DNA of 64,000 nucleotides from Bacteroidaceae bacterium (GTDB lineage: Bacteria > Bacteroidota > Bacteroidia > Bacteroidales > Bacteroidaceae). Positions 1 through 9,162 of this stretch are shown piece by piece. A program made the translations under genes and the position numbers. The stretch is from assembly GCA_017649485.1 (NCBI GenBank), contig JAGCGS010000015.1, forward strand, positions 39,952-103,951, read 5' to 3'. Numbering within the stretch: position 1 is the stretch's first letter; every line of letters starts with the position of its first letter. The notes below the pieces were generated by a model that was given only the letters and a program-made list of their open reading frames with translations, was not told the DNA's origin and searched no databases.

Positions 1-1089
1 CCAGAAGTGAACTCGGCCCAAACCACCTTCAATCCTAACTTCCCACAGTATGAGATGGATATTGATGCAGCGGCTTGTAAACGAGCTGGTGTGAGTCCAG
101 CAACTATCCTGAGTGCTATGCAGGGCTACTATGGAGGTATGTATGCATCCAACTTCAACCGTTTCGGTCGTATGTACCGTGTAATGGTGCAGGCTGACCC
201 TGAGGCTACCAAGGATGTTGAGACGCTGAAAAATATCAAGATCATGAACAACAAGGGTGAGATGGCTCCTATTACACAGTTCTTCAGCATGAAGAAGGTG
301 TATGGTCCTGACGTAATCAACCGTTTCAATATGTACACAGCTATGACCGTTATGGTTTCTCCTGCAGCAGGCTATTCAACTGGTGAAGCTCTGAATGCTA
401 TTGCAGAAGTGGCAGAGACCTTGCCAGCAGGCTTTGGCTATGAGCTGGGTGGTTTGGCCCGTGAAGAGGCTGAGACTACTGGCAGTACAACCGCCATGAT
501 TTTCCTGCTCTGTTTTGTTTTCGTATATCTGCTGTTGGCTGCTCAATATGAGAGTTACATCCTTCCATTGGCTGTGTTGCTCTCTGTACCTTTCGGTCTG
601 ATGGGTAGTTTCATTTTCGTGAACATCATGAGTGCCATCGGTTCGTTCTCTATCATGCAGATGATTATGGGCTCTATGTCTAATGACATCTATATGCAGA
701 TTGCATTGATTATGCTGATGGGTCTGTTGGCTAAGAACGCCATCCTGATTGTTGAGTTCGCTCTCGACCGTAGAAAGCAGGGTATGAGTCTGACAAAGGC
801 TGCCATCTTAGGTGCTGCAGCCCGTCTTCGTCCTATCTTGATGACCTCTCTTGCAATGATCGTAGGTCTGTTGCCTCTGATGTTCGCCTTTGGCGTAGGT
901 GCTCATGGTAACCGCACATTAGGTACGTCAGCCATAGGTGGTATGCTTATCGGCATGATTCTGCAGATTTTCTTTGTGCCAATGTTGTTTGTAGTATTCC
1001 AGCACTTGCAGGAGAAGGTGAAGCCTATTGAATGGTCGGATATTGACAACTCTGACGCAACTCCTGAAATTGCACAATATACTAAATAA
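1..1089 (+). CDS. RND-family efflux pump inner-membrane subunit (HAE1/AcrB type), C-terminal part only
   Basis: The reading frame is open from base 1, so this is the 3' third of a gene that begins outside the window; no start is claimed. The visible 363 residues cover the last periplasmic porter segment and the final five or six membrane helices. The signature GLLAKNAILIVEFA of RND helices 10-11 is present, as is the R-rich loop LRPILMTSLAMIVG. These pumps use the proton gradient to expel drugs, bile salts or lipids through a periplasmic adaptor and a TolC-like channel. The channel gene follows 9 bp downstream, so both belong to one operon; the adaptor gene should lie upstream. Substrate cannot be inferred. 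Confidence 0.95.
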   Translation, partial: PEVNSAQTTFNPNFPQYEMDIDAAACKRAGVSPATILSAMQGYYGGMYASNFNRFGRMYRVMVQADPEATKDVETLKNIKIMNNKGEMAPITQFFSMKKVYGPDVINRFNMYTAMTVMVSPAAGYSTGEALNAIAEVAETLPAGFGYELGGLAREEAETTGSTTAMIFLLCFVFVYLLLAAQYESYILPLAVLLSVPFGLMGSFIFVNIMSAIGSFSIMQMIMGSMSNDIYMQIALIMLMGLLAKNAILIVEFALDRRKQGMSLTKAAILGAAARLRPILMTSLAMIVGLLPLMFAFGVGAHGNRTLGTSAIGGMLIGMILQIFFVPMLFVVFQHLQEKVKPIEWSDIDNSDATPEIAQYTK

Positions 1090-1098
1090 GGATTATCT

Positions 1099-2481
1099 AT
1101 GAAAAAGAGTATCATTATATGTATGGTAGGCGCGGCAGTTATGATGAGCAGTTGCCGCATCTACAAATCTTATGAAAGACCTGATGATCTGGTAACAGAC
1201 GGTCTGTATCGCGACCCACTTTCGGCTTCTGATACACTCAATGCTGTTGCTGGGCAAACATTCGGCGATGTACCTTGGAGGGAAGTCTTTACTGACTACC
1301 AACTCCAGTCACTCATCGAGCAGGCATTGGAGAACAATGCTGACATCCGCAGTGCTCAGCTTACGATAGAGCAGGCTCAGGCATCCTTGATGTCTGCCCG
1401 CCTGTCATATCTGCCCAGCTTCACGTTTAGTCCGCAGGGTACTTATAACCATGCGATGGGAACTAATGTATGGACATACTCTGTTCCTGTGGCTGCCTCT
1501 TGGCAGGTTGACCTCTTTGGCCAGTTACTTAACCCCAACCGCAAGGCGAAAGTTTCCTACGAGCAAGCTCAGTATTACGAGCAAGCTGTTCAGGCTAACA
1601 TCATTGCTGCTGTCGCCAATTTGTATTACACCTTGCTGATGCTCGACCGTCAGTATCAGATTTCAGAGGAAACGGCAGGACTGATGAAACGTACTGTGGA
1701 AACTATGGAGGCAATGAAAGATGCCGGCATGACCAACAGTGCTGCTGTAGAACAGAGTCGTACTAACTATTCTCAGGTAGTAGCTTCTTTGTCAGGAATC
1801 AAGCAAACCATTCGAGAAACTGAGAACTCCCTGTGCCTGATACTCAATGTGCCAGGTCAGGAGATTCCTCGTACCACATTTGACGCTCAGCAACTGCCTA
1901 CTTCTTTTGAAACAGGTGTACCTGTGCAGATGCTCACTAACCGTCCTGACGTGAGAGCGGCAGAGATGTCATTGGCAGCATGTTACTATGATACCAATAG
2001 TGCCCGTGCTGCATTCTTCCCCCAGCTTACCATCACAGGTCAAGAATCGTGGACAAACAATTTAGGACAGGTTGTTAATCCTGGGAAGTTCATGACTACC
2101 CTGATGGCCGGTCTTACACAGCCTCTGTTTGCAAAAGGCAGGCTCGTTGCTAATCTGAAAGCGGCCAAGGCCAACGAAGAGAAAGCCAAGCTGACCTTCC
2201 AAACTACCTTGCTTAAAGCTGGCAATGAAGTGAGCAATGCGCTTTACAAGTATCAGATGAATACAGAGAAGTCTGAATCTCGCAAGGTACAAGTGGCATC
2301 TGCGAAAAAAGCTTCGGAAGATACTGCTGATCTGTTCGAGTTGGGTACCTCTTCTTACTTGGAGGTACTAAGTGCCCAATCATCATATCTGAGTGCCCAA
2401 TTGGCAGAGGTGACAGATACTTACGATCGTATGCAAGCTGTCATCAATCTATACACTGCACTTGGAGGAGGGAAGAATTGA
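1099..2481 (+). CDS. TolC-like outer-membrane efflux channel lipoprotein (OprM/NodT family)
   Basis: 460 residues, the usual length for the family. A type II signal peptide ends in the lipobox SSC (Cys19), so the protein is predicted to be lipid-anchored in the outer membrane. Two repeated outer-membrane-efflux domains follow, rich in coiled-coil Ala/Gln heptads, with the typical NRPDVRAAE motif near the middle and LGTSSYLEVLSAQ near the end. It forms the trimeric exit duct for the RND pump encoded 9 bp upstream. The ATG at 1099 is supported by the signal peptide directly after it. Confidence 0.95.
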   Translation: MKKSIIICMVGAAVMMSSCRIYKSYERPDDLVTDGLYRDPLSASDTLNAVAGQTFGDVPWREVFTDYQLQSLIEQALENNADIRSAQLTIEQAQASLMSARLSYLPSFTFSPQGTYNHAMGTNVWTYSVPVAASWQVDLFGQLLNPNRKAKVSYEQAQYYEQAVQANIIAAVANLYYTLLMLDRQYQISEETAGLMKRTVETMEAMKDAGMTNSAAVEQSRTNYSQVVASLSGIKQTIRETENSLCLILNVPGQEIPRTTFDAQQLPTSFETGVPVQMLTNRPDVRAAEMSLAACYYDTNSARAAFFPQLTITGQESWTNNLGQVVNPGKFMTTLMAGLTQPLFAKGRLVANLKAAKANEEKAKLTFQTTLLKAGNEVSNALYKYQMNTEKSESRKVQVASAKKASEDTADLFELGTSSYLEVLSAQSSYLSAQLAEVTDTYDRMQAVINLYTALGGGKN

Positions 2482-2511
2482 CTATTTGACCATTAACCAT
2501 TAGTTAATAAT
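2481..2511 (+). repeat. Heptamer-repeat remnant in the efflux-channel/lpxA gap
   Basis: The 30-bp gap contains TTGACCATTAACCATTAG, an inverted version of the ATGGTCA heptamer that is clearer at 57099-57147 and 57971-57999. It fills almost the whole gap before the ATG of the LpxA-like gene. Function unknown. Confidence 0.5.
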
Positions 2512-3282
2512 ATGATTAGTGAATTAGCATACATAGGAAAAGGTGCGAAGTTGGGCAAGAACGTAACTGTAGAACCCTTCGCTTATATTGCCGACGATGT
2601 AGTAATTGGAGATGATTGCTATATCTACGCTCATGCAACGATATTGGACGGTTCCCGAATAGGCAATCGCAACAAAATTCATCATGGTGCTGTAATTGGT
2701 ACTGAACCTCAAGATTTGAAATACAAGGGTGATAAAACTGAGGTCATTATCGGTGATGATAACGATATCCGTGAGAATGTAGTCATTGCACGTGCCACCA
2801 ATTTAGGTCATGCCACCCGTATTGGCAATAACTGCCACTTAATGGATGGTGTACATATTTGCCATGGTGCCGTGTTAAAAGACTTTGTGATGGTAGGTTT
2901 GAAGACTATCATCGGTGGTAACAGCGTGATTGAGAGCTATAATGTTCTGAGCAATGCTGTAATTATCTATGAAGAAGTGCACATTGGTAATTGGACGCTC
3001 ATCCTTTCAGGAACTCGCTTGCGCAAAGATGTACCTCCATATATCATGGTTAAGGGTAATCCTGCCACTTACCATGGGGTGAACTCAGTCATTTTGCAAA
3101 AAAATACGTTCAATCCGATGGATGACAAGACGTTACGTCATGTCATGAATGCATATCTCATTCTTTATCATTCCAATATTAGTCCGCAAGATGCAGCAAT
3201 CCGCATTAAGAGTGAGATTGAGAGTAGTTCAGAGATTGAGAATATTATCAACTTCATCACCAAATCGAAGTTAATTGTATAA
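2512..3282 (+). CDS. lpxA: LpxA-family acyl-ACP--UDP-N-acetylglucosamine O-acyltransferase
   Basis: 256 residues with the left-handed beta-helix hexapeptide pattern (IGDDCYI, IGNRNKI, IGDDNDI, IGNNCHL) over residues 8-190 and the helical C-terminal domain of LpxA. His115 and His118 in VHICHG align with the His122/His125 pair of the E. coli enzyme, the second being the general base. LpxA transfers a 3-hydroxyacyl chain to UDP-GlcNAc, the first step of lipid A synthesis. The IHRGT stretch of the E. coli enzyme reads IARAT here. As Bacteroidales often carry a second LpxA-like gene, this stand-alone copy outside an lpxD-lpxC-fabZ cluster may be the paralogue. It sits 30 bp after the efflux genes and ends in a shared terminator. 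Confidence 0.82.
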   Translation: MISELAYIGKGAKLGKNVTVEPFAYIADDVVIGDDCYIYAHATILDGSRIGNRNKIHHGAVIGTEPQDLKYKGDKTEVIIGDDNDIRENVVIARATNLGHATRIGNNCHLMDGVHICHGAVLKDFVMVGLKTIIGGNSVIESYNVLSNAVIIYEEVHIGNWTLILSGTRLRKDVPPYIMVKGNPATYHGVNSVILQKNTFNPMDDKTLRHVMNAYLILYHSNISPQDAAIRIKSEIESSSEIENIINFITKSKLIV

Positions 3283-3286
3283 TAAT

Positions 3287-3312
3287 AAATCCCCGCTTCT
3301 TAGCGGGGATTT
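3287..3312. terminator. Bidirectional terminator between lpxA-like gene and FKBP gene
   Basis: Perfect 10-bp stem AAATCCCCGC / GCGGGGATTT with a 6-nt loop, followed by T-rich sequence on the + strand and mirrored by A-rich sequence on the other side. It lies between two convergent stop codons, so it can serve both genes. Confidence 0.85.
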
Positions 3313-3314
3313 AT

Positions 3315-3929
3315 TTATCTTATTACCTCATCTAAAATCAAGTCGAAACAGAGTAGTGAATAACTTAACACAACTCCATTGCCATCCTTACCGTAACCAC
3401 TTTGGTAAGGGATATATACCATCCAACGTTCTCCTTCGCGCATATACTGCAAGGCAATTTTCCAACCAGCTATCAGACCACTTATCTCAAATTCAGTAGG
3501 GCTGTTAAACTGACTAGGCATATTCATATTCCCATCCAACATACCTTTGTCAATGCCACTAAAACCTTTAAAGTTGCCATCGAAGCGAGTGCCATTGATA
3601 TAAGTGCCATAATAGTAAGCCTTAACACTATCAGTATAATATGGTCGTTTGCCTATCTTATTGTTAGTCAATTTCTTCACATAAATATACTGGTTCTGTT
3701 TATTTGTACTGGCCATTGTCTCAATGGCATACAGTGTGCCCAACTGCATCGCATCAGCCTCTGCTGCAGTAAATATTACCCTGCCAGCAGTCAAGTCACT
3801 CAATGAATCTGCATACGCAAGATTGCGCTCCTTCCAGTTGTCATACTCGTCAGCATCCTTCACCTCTGAACAAGAAGCTAATCCTATCAAGAAAGCAACA
3901 GCCAAACTAATATACAAAGAATGTTTCAT
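3315..3929 (-). CDS. FKBP-type peptidyl-prolyl cis-trans isomerase, lipoprotein
   Basis: 204 residues. An N-terminal signal peptide ends in the lipobox LASC, predicting a lipid-anchored envelope protein. The C-terminal half (about residues 105-202) shows FKBP features: a YYGTYINGTRFDG strand, the EFEISGLIAGWKIALQYMREG segment, and an IPYQSGYG loop. Such proteins catalyse proline isomerisation during envelope protein folding. The gene starts 3 bp after the stop of the glycyl-tRNA synthetase gene, so the two are almost certainly cotranscribed. Confidence 0.9.
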   Translation of the reverse strand: MKHSLYISLAVAFLIGLASCSEVKDADEYDNWKERNLAYADSLSDLTAGRVIFTAAEADAMQLGTLYAIETMASTNKQNQYIYVKKLTNNKIGKRPYYTDSVKAYYYGTYINGTRFDGNFKGFSGIDKGMLDGNMNMPSQFNSPTEFEISGLIAGWKIALQYMREGERWMVYIPYQSGYGKDGNGVVLSYSLLCFDLILDEVIR

Positions 3930-3932
3930 GTC

Positions 3933-5474
3933 TTACTGTAATTTCTTCAACAAGCTCGTAATGCTCACACGGTCAGCAATGATGCCATTCAACTCACTAA
4001 TAGCCACACGCTCCTGCTGCATAGTATCACGATTACGGAGTGTTACACAATTATCATTCAGAGTATCGTGATCAACCGTTACACAATACGGAGTACCAAC
4101 AGCATCCTGACGACGATAACGCTTGCCTATACTATCTTTCTCATCATAAATCGTATTAAAGTGGAACTTCAATTCGTTCACAATTTCGCGAGCTTTCTCA
4201 GGTAGGCCATCTTTTTTCACTAGTGGTAACACAGCAAGCTTAACAGGAGCCAACGCAGCTGGCAGCTTAAGCACTACGCGGGTTTCCCCATTCTCCAATT
4301 GCTCCTCAGTATATGCTGCACTCATAACACTCAAAAACATGCGGTCCACACCAATACTAGTCTCTATCACATATGGAGTATAACTCTCATTCGTTTCTGG
4401 GTCAAAATACTTGATACTCTTGCCAGAATACTTTTCATGTTGGCTCAAGTCGAAATTTGTTCGACTATGAATACCTTCCACTTCCTTAAAACCAAATGGC
4501 ATAAGGAATTCTATATCAGTAGCAGCATTTGCATAATGTGCCAGCTTCTCGTGGTCATGAAAACGATAGTGGTCGGTGCCAAAGCCTAGTGTCTGATGCC
4601 ATTTCATTCGGGTTTCCTTCCACTTACTGAACCATTCCATTTCTGTACCAGGACGCACAAAAAATTGCATCTCCATCTGCTCAAACTCCCTCATACGGAA
4701 AATAAATTGTCGGGCAACAATTTCATTACGAAAAGCTTTGCCAATCTGAGCAATGCCAAAAGGTACCTTCATACGGCCAGTCTTCTGTACATTCAAGTAA
4801 TTCACAAAAATACCTTGAGCTGTCTCAGGACGAAGATATACCTTCATAGCTCCATCGGCAGTAGAACCCATTTCAGTAGAGAACATCAGATTGAATTGGC
4901 GAACCTCCGTCCAATTCTTGGTGCCACTGATTGGACAAACAATCTCCTCGTCAATAATAATCTGACGCAACTCGTTCAGATCCATGGCGTTCATTGCTGC
5001 ACTATAACGGGTATGTAATGCATCACGTTTCTCTTGTAAATCCAATACTCTTGGACTAGTAGCACGATATTTTTTCTCATCAAAGTTCTCCTTGAAGCGC
5101 TTAGCTGCCTTAGCCACCTCCTTATTTATTTTGTCATCATATTTAGCAATTTCTTCTTCAATTAGCACATCAGCACGATAGCGTTTCTTGGAATCTCTGT
5201 TGTCAATCAACGGATCATTGAATGCATCCACATGTCCACTAGCCTTCCAGATAGTAGGATGCATAAAAATAGCTGAGTCAATACCCACTATATTATCATG
5301 TAGCAGTACCATGCTTTGCCACCAGTACTGTTTGATGTTATTTTTCAGTTCCACACCATTTTGGCCATAGTCATACACAGCAGCCAGACCATCATAAATA
5401 TCACTACTAGGAAATACAAAACCATATTCCTTACAGTGAGCAACAATCTTTTTGAAAACATCTTCTTGTGCCAT
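3933..5474 (-). CDS. glyQS: Glycine--tRNA ligase (single-chain, class II)
   Basis: 513 residues from the chosen ATG, the normal size of the dimeric single-chain GlyRS of Bacteroidetes. Class II motif 2 (AFRNEI...FRMREFEQME) and motif 3 (GVDRMFLS) are visible, as is the C-terminal anticodon-binding domain. It charges tRNA-Gly with glycine in the cytoplasm. An in-frame ATG 42 bases further upstream (5516) is rejected because a consensus -7 box (5514-5521 on this strand) overlaps it; transcription would begin just downstream. The FKBP gene follows after 3 bp. Confidence 0.97.
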   Translation of the reverse strand: MAQEDVFKKIVAHCKEYGFVFPSSDIYDGLAAVYDYGQNGVELKNNIKQYWWQSMVLLHDNIVGIDSAIFMHPTIWKASGHVDAFNDPLIDNRDSKKRYRADVLIEEEIAKYDDKINKEVAKAAKRFKENFDEKKYRATSPRVLDLQEKRDALHTRYSAAMNAMDLNELRQIIIDEEIVCPISGTKNWTEVRQFNLMFSTEMGSTADGAMKVYLRPETAQGIFVNYLNVQKTGRMKVPFGIAQIGKAFRNEIVARQFIFRMREFEQMEMQFFVRPGTEMEWFSKWKETRMKWHQTLGFGTDHYRFHDHEKLAHYANAATDIEFLMPFGFKEVEGIHSRTNFDLSQHEKYSGKSIKYFDPETNESYTPYVIETSIGVDRMFLSVMSAAYTEEQLENGETRVVLKLPAALAPVKLAVLPLVKKDGLPEKAREIVNELKFHFNTIYDEKDSIGKRYRRQDAVGTPYCVTVDHDTLNDNCVTLRNRDTMQQERVAISELNGIIADRVSITSLLKKLQ

Positions 5475-5513
5475 ATCTTTCAAAATTTTTACACTTAATT
5501 CATAAAATTGCCA

Positions 5514-5521
5514 CAAAGATA
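5514..5521 (-). promoter_or_regulatory. -7 promoter box of glyQS
   Basis: TATCTTTG on the minus strand matches TAnnTTTG exactly, about 40 bases before the chosen ATG at 5474. It decides the start codon because the longer reading frame would begin inside it. Confidence 0.7.
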
Positions 5522-5555
5522 CTGCTTTCCGTTCAAATAATTCTATAAAATTCTG

Positions 5556-5563
5556 TATATTTG
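5556..5563 (+). promoter_or_regulatory. -7 promoter box of topoisomerase subunit A gene
   Basis: TATATTTG matches TAnnTTTG, 20 bases before the ATG at 5584. It is divergent from the glyQS promoter, with about 35 bp between the two boxes. Confidence 0.65.
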
Positions 5564-5583
5564 CACAAATTTAGAACTATTTT

Positions 5584-8253
5584 ATGAGTAAAGACACTGA
5601 TAAGCCCATCGATGACTTCGCTACAGACGAAGCGACTGGTCATTCTGACTATAAACCTACTGATACCCACGATGCCAATGCGAAGCATCAATTAAGTGGT
5701 ATGTATGAGAACTGGTTCTTAGATTACGCTTCTTATGTAATATTGGAACGAGCTGTTCCCCACATCATTGATGGCCTTAAGCCCGTGCAGCGACGCATTC
5801 TACACACCATGTGGCGCATGGAAGATGGGCGTTATAATAAGGTAGCGGGTATTGTAGGCGAGACCATGAAATTTCACCCTCATGGCGATGCATCTATAGG
5901 TGATGCATTGGTTCAATTAGGACAGAAAGAGATACTTATCGACACCCAGGGTAACTGGGGCAACATACTCACAGGTGATGGTGCAGCTGCACCCCGATAC
6001 ATAGAAGCCCGCCTTACAAGCTTTGCCAAGGAGGTGGTGTTTAACCCTAAAACTACCGAGTGGCAATTCTCTTACGATGGCCGTAACGAAGAGCCAGTAA
6101 ACCTACCAGTAAAGTTTCCTTTACTCTTAGCTCAAGGTGTAGAAGGTATAGCCGTAGGTCTGTCATCCAAGATTCTTCCACACAATTTCAACGAGATCTG
6201 CGATGCTGCTATTAACTACCTGCATAGCGAAGATTTCAAACTCTATCCCGATTTTCAGACAGGTGGTGCTATTGAAGTTTCAAAATACAATGATGGCGAA
6301 CGAGGAGGTAGCGTGCGCGTTCGAGCAAAAATAGAAAAAGTGGACAACCATACTCTAGCTATACGTGAACTGCCCTACAGCCGTACTGTGGCCAATGTAT
6401 GCGACTCTATTGTAAAAGCCAACGAAAAGGGTAAGATTAAGGTGAAACAAGTGGAAGACCTCACTTCTGCCAACGTAGAGATTTTGGTACACTTACAGAG
6501 TGGTGTCTCATCTGATAAAACAATCGATGCCCTTTATGCTTTTACAGATTGCGAGATCAACATTTCTCCCAATTGTTGCGTCATAGATGATCGTAAACCA
6601 CAATTCCTTACCATCAGTGATGTACTTCGTCGCTCAGTAGATAATACCAAGGAGTTACTACGTATGGAGTTAGAAATTCGTAAGAGCGAGATATTGGAGC
6701 AACTTCATTTTGCCTCATTAGAGAAAATATTCATAGAAGAGCGCATTTATAAAGACAAACAGTTTGAAGAGGCGCGAAGCATAGATGCCGCCTGTGAACA
6801 CATAGACGATCGCCTCACTCCCTATTATCCTTATATGGTGCGCGAAGTGACTAAGGATGATATTCTGAAACTATTGGAAATAAAAATGGGACGCATCCTG
6901 AAGTTCAACTCTGACAAGGCAGAAGAAGCCATCTTAAAGATGAAAGCTGACATTGAGGAAATCAACAAGCAATTGGCCAACTTGATTGAATTTACGGTTG
7001 ACTGGTTCCGCAAACTTAAGAAAAAATATGGCAAGCAATTCCCTCGTCGTACTGAAGTACGTAACTTCGACGTTATTGATTCGGCTCGTGTCATTGAAGC
7101 CACTGAGAAACTATATGTAAACCGCGAGGAAGGATTTATTGGCTATGGAGCCCAAATGAAAAAGGAAGAGTTTGTATGCAACTGCTCAAACCTTGACGAT
7201 GTGATTGTATTCTTCCGTGATGGCCGATATGTCGTTACTTCAGTAGCCGATAAGAAGTTCATTGGCAAAGACATCTACTACATCAGCCTCTTCAACAAAA
7301 ATGATAAGCGCACTATTTATAATGTAGTTTACCGAGATGGCAAGGACGGTTGGAACTATATTAAGCGATTTGCCGTGACAGCTGTGGTACATGACCGTGA
7401 GTATACTGTGACACAGGGTAAAGAAGGTTCGCGCATGCTGTATTTCACAGCCAACCCTAATGGCGAAGCAGAAGTCATCAAGGTGACACTGAAGCCAAAC
7501 CAACGGGTGAAAAATCTTATTCTTGTTCAGGATTTCAGTCAGATTTTCATTAAAGGACGTCAGGCCATGGGTAATATTCTCTCAAAATTTGCTATTCACC
7601 GTATCACACTGAAGGCACATGGAGGTTCTACTTTAGGCGGACGTGAAGTATGGTTTGACGACGATGTAAAACGTCTGAACTACGATGGTCATGGCCGTTG
7701 CTTAGGCGAATTCCAGAATGATGAGTTGATATTAGTGGTACTCGATAATGGTGATTTCTATACTACTGATTTCGACACGAACAACCATTATGAGGATAAT
7801 ATTCTGGTGATGGAGAAGTTTGACCCTAATAAAGTTTGGACGGCAGTGCTTTACGATGAATCACAGAAAGGTTATCCTTATGTGAAACGTTTTAACTTTG
7901 AGGCTACAAACCGCAAGCAGAATTACTTGGGTGATAATCCTGACAACAAGCTAATTTTGCTGACAGATAAGTATTATGCCCGTTTTGAGATAAAATTTGG
8001 GGGTAACGATTCTTTCCGAGGCAAGTTGGAGGTGGATGCCGACGAATTTATCGCTATCAAGAGCTATAAAGCAAAAGGTAAACGCCTTACTACATTTGAA
8101 ATTAAAAATGTGAAGGAACTGGAACCTACCCGCTTCCCAGAACCTCCAGTGGATCCTGCTCCAAGTGAGAAACCTGAAGTAACAGAAGCTGACAACATAC
8201 AGTCGAATAGTGATATCATCGACGAGTTAACGGGTCAAATGAAACTATTCTAA
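5584..8253 (+). CDS. parC: Topoisomerase IV / DNA gyrase subunit A (ParC-like)
   Basis: 889 residues. After an acidic, poorly conserved N-terminus of about 35 residues comes the type IIA topoisomerase breakage-reunion domain, with the active-site Tyr139 in AAPRYIEARLT and the HPHGD motif at 98-102. The C-terminal region carries degenerate beta-pinwheel repeats and ends acidic, as in chromosome-decatenating ParC enzymes rather than GyrA (no clear GyrA box). Together with ParE it would separate daughter chromosomes. The residue after HPHGD is Ala103, where quinolone-binding enzymes usually have Ser; this may be a family trait. Start ATG lies 20 bases after a good -7 box. Confidence 0.9.
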   Translation: MSKDTDKPIDDFATDEATGHSDYKPTDTHDANAKHQLSGMYENWFLDYASYVILERAVPHIIDGLKPVQRRILHTMWRMEDGRYNKVAGIVGETMKFHPHGDASIGDALVQLGQKEILIDTQGNWGNILTGDGAAAPRYIEARLTSFAKEVVFNPKTTEWQFSYDGRNEEPVNLPVKFPLLLAQGVEGIAVGLSSKILPHNFNEICDAAINYLHSEDFKLYPDFQTGGAIEVSKYNDGERGGSVRVRAKIEKVDNHTLAIRELPYSRTVANVCDSIVKANEKGKIKVKQVEDLTSANVEILVHLQSGVSSDKTIDALYAFTDCEINISPNCCVIDDRKPQFLTISDVLRRSVDNTKELLRMELEIRKSEILEQLHFASLEKIFIEERIYKDKQFEEARSIDAACEHIDDRLTPYYPYMVREVTKDDILKLLEIKMGRILKFNSDKAEEAILKMKADIEEINKQLANLIEFTVDWFRKLKKKYGKQFPRRTEVRNFDVIDSARVIEATEKLYVNREEGFIGYGAQMKKEEFVCNCSNLDDVIVFFRDGRYVVTSVADKKFIGKDIYYISLFNKNDKRTIYNVVYRDGKDGWNYIKRFAVTAVVHDREYTVTQGKEGSRMLYFTANPNGEAEVIKVTLKPNQRVKNLILVQDFSQIFIKGRQAMGNILSKFAIHRITLKAHGGSTLGGREVWFDDDVKRLNYDGHGRCLGEFQNDELILVVLDNGDFYTTDFDTNNHYEDNILVMEKFDPNKVWTAVLYDESQKGYPYVKRFNFEATNRKQNYLGDNPDNKLILLTDKYYARFEIKFGGNDSFRGKLEVDADEFIAIKSYKAKGKRLTTFEIKNVKELEPTRFPEPPVDPAPSEKPEVTEADNIQSNSDIIDELTGQMKLF

Positions 8254-8268
8254 CAATTAACCATTGAC
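8254..8268 (+). repeat. Heptamer-repeat remnant before 8284 gene
   Basis: CAATTAACCATTGAC fills half of the 30-bp gap between genes and is the inverted form of the ATGGTCA/ATGGTTA heptamer seen upstream of truB and queA. No role is known. Confidence 0.4.
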
Positions 8269-8283
8269 TTTTGAAAAAGGATA

Positions 8284-9162
8284 ATGAGAATTAAGATAAA
8301 CATAATAATCATTGTTTGTTTGGTCATTACTGTTATCACTCATGCCCAAGAACCTTTGGTCAATAATCAATCGTTCAATGAGAACAACCCTGAGTTTAAT
8401 CAAGAGAAGTTGAACGGCAAACAGGGCTCTTCAATGGTCAACAGAGTCTACACCCGAGCTACCTCTTATGGCATTGGCCTAACCTCCCTTCAGGATACCT
8501 ATCTCTCGCCAGAGAACTACAAGGGTTGGGAGGCTCGCTTATCGCGCGAGACTATGCACCAGACCCACCTCATACAAGGCAAGGTGTGGCAACAAACATA
8601 CTTCCAGGGTAACTTTGGCTATACAAATAATCGTGTTGAGAACAACAAAACCGCGACAGCCCTTGCCAACTGGAACTATGGTTGGTTTTATCGTCAACCT
8701 CTAACCCCCCGTTTCGATGTACTTTTAGGAGGTGCAGCCGACCTCAATGGGGGCTTTACCTACAATATGCGGAATGGCAATAATCCCGTGTCAATCAGAG
8801 CATATGGTTCTATTGATGCCTCTGTCATTGCCTTGTGGAACCTTGAACTCAATCAACGCCCCCTGTTGCTGCGTTATCAAGCCAACCTGCCACTTATCGG
8901 CCTGATGTTCATGCCCCACTACGGTCAGTCTTATTACGAGATTTTCTCAGTAGGAGAACATGGAGGCACCATCAAGTGCGTCACCCCTTTCAGCACTCCC
9001 TCACTGAGGCAGATGTTTTCGGCTGATTATCCCTTTGGCAAACTTACCTTACGTTTCACCTATGTATGGGATGCCCAACAGGCAAATCTCAACCAGATAA
9101 AATCACACATATATAGCCACATTTTTATGATTGGAGTAGTGAAACGCTTTCAGAGACTATGA
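8284..9162 (+). CDS. Outer-membrane beta-barrel-like protein (DUF3316-like)
   Basis: 292 residues with a hydrophobic N-terminus ending THAQ, a probable signal peptidase I site. The mature part is rich in alternating aromatic strands (for example YGWFYRQPLT, LLRYQANLPL, LTLRFTYVWDA) and Gly, as in outer-membrane barrels. I see resemblance to the Bacteroidales family DUF3316, whose function is unknown. Its stop overlaps the start of the S41 peptidase gene by 4 bp (ATGA), so the two products are translated together and may act together at the cell surface. Confidence 0.6.
   Translation: MRIKINIIIIVCLVITVITHAQEPLVNNQSFNENNPEFNQEKLNGKQGSSMVNRVYTRATSYGIGLTSLQDTYLSPENYKGWEARLSRETMHQTHLIQGKVWQQTYFQGNFGYTNNRVENNKTATALANWNYGWFYRQPLTPRFDVLLGGAADLNGGFTYNMRNGNNPVSIRAYGSIDASVIALWNLELNQRPLLLRYQANLPLIGLMFMPHYGQSYYEIFSVGEHGGTIKCVTPFSTPSLRQMFSADYPFGKLTLRFTYVWDAQQANLNQIKSHIYSHIFMIGVVKRFQRL

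Noticed and set aside
5475-5516. N-terminal extension of glycyl-tRNA synthetase
   Set aside because: The extra codons overlap the -7 promoter box; the ATG at 5474 gives the normal family length.
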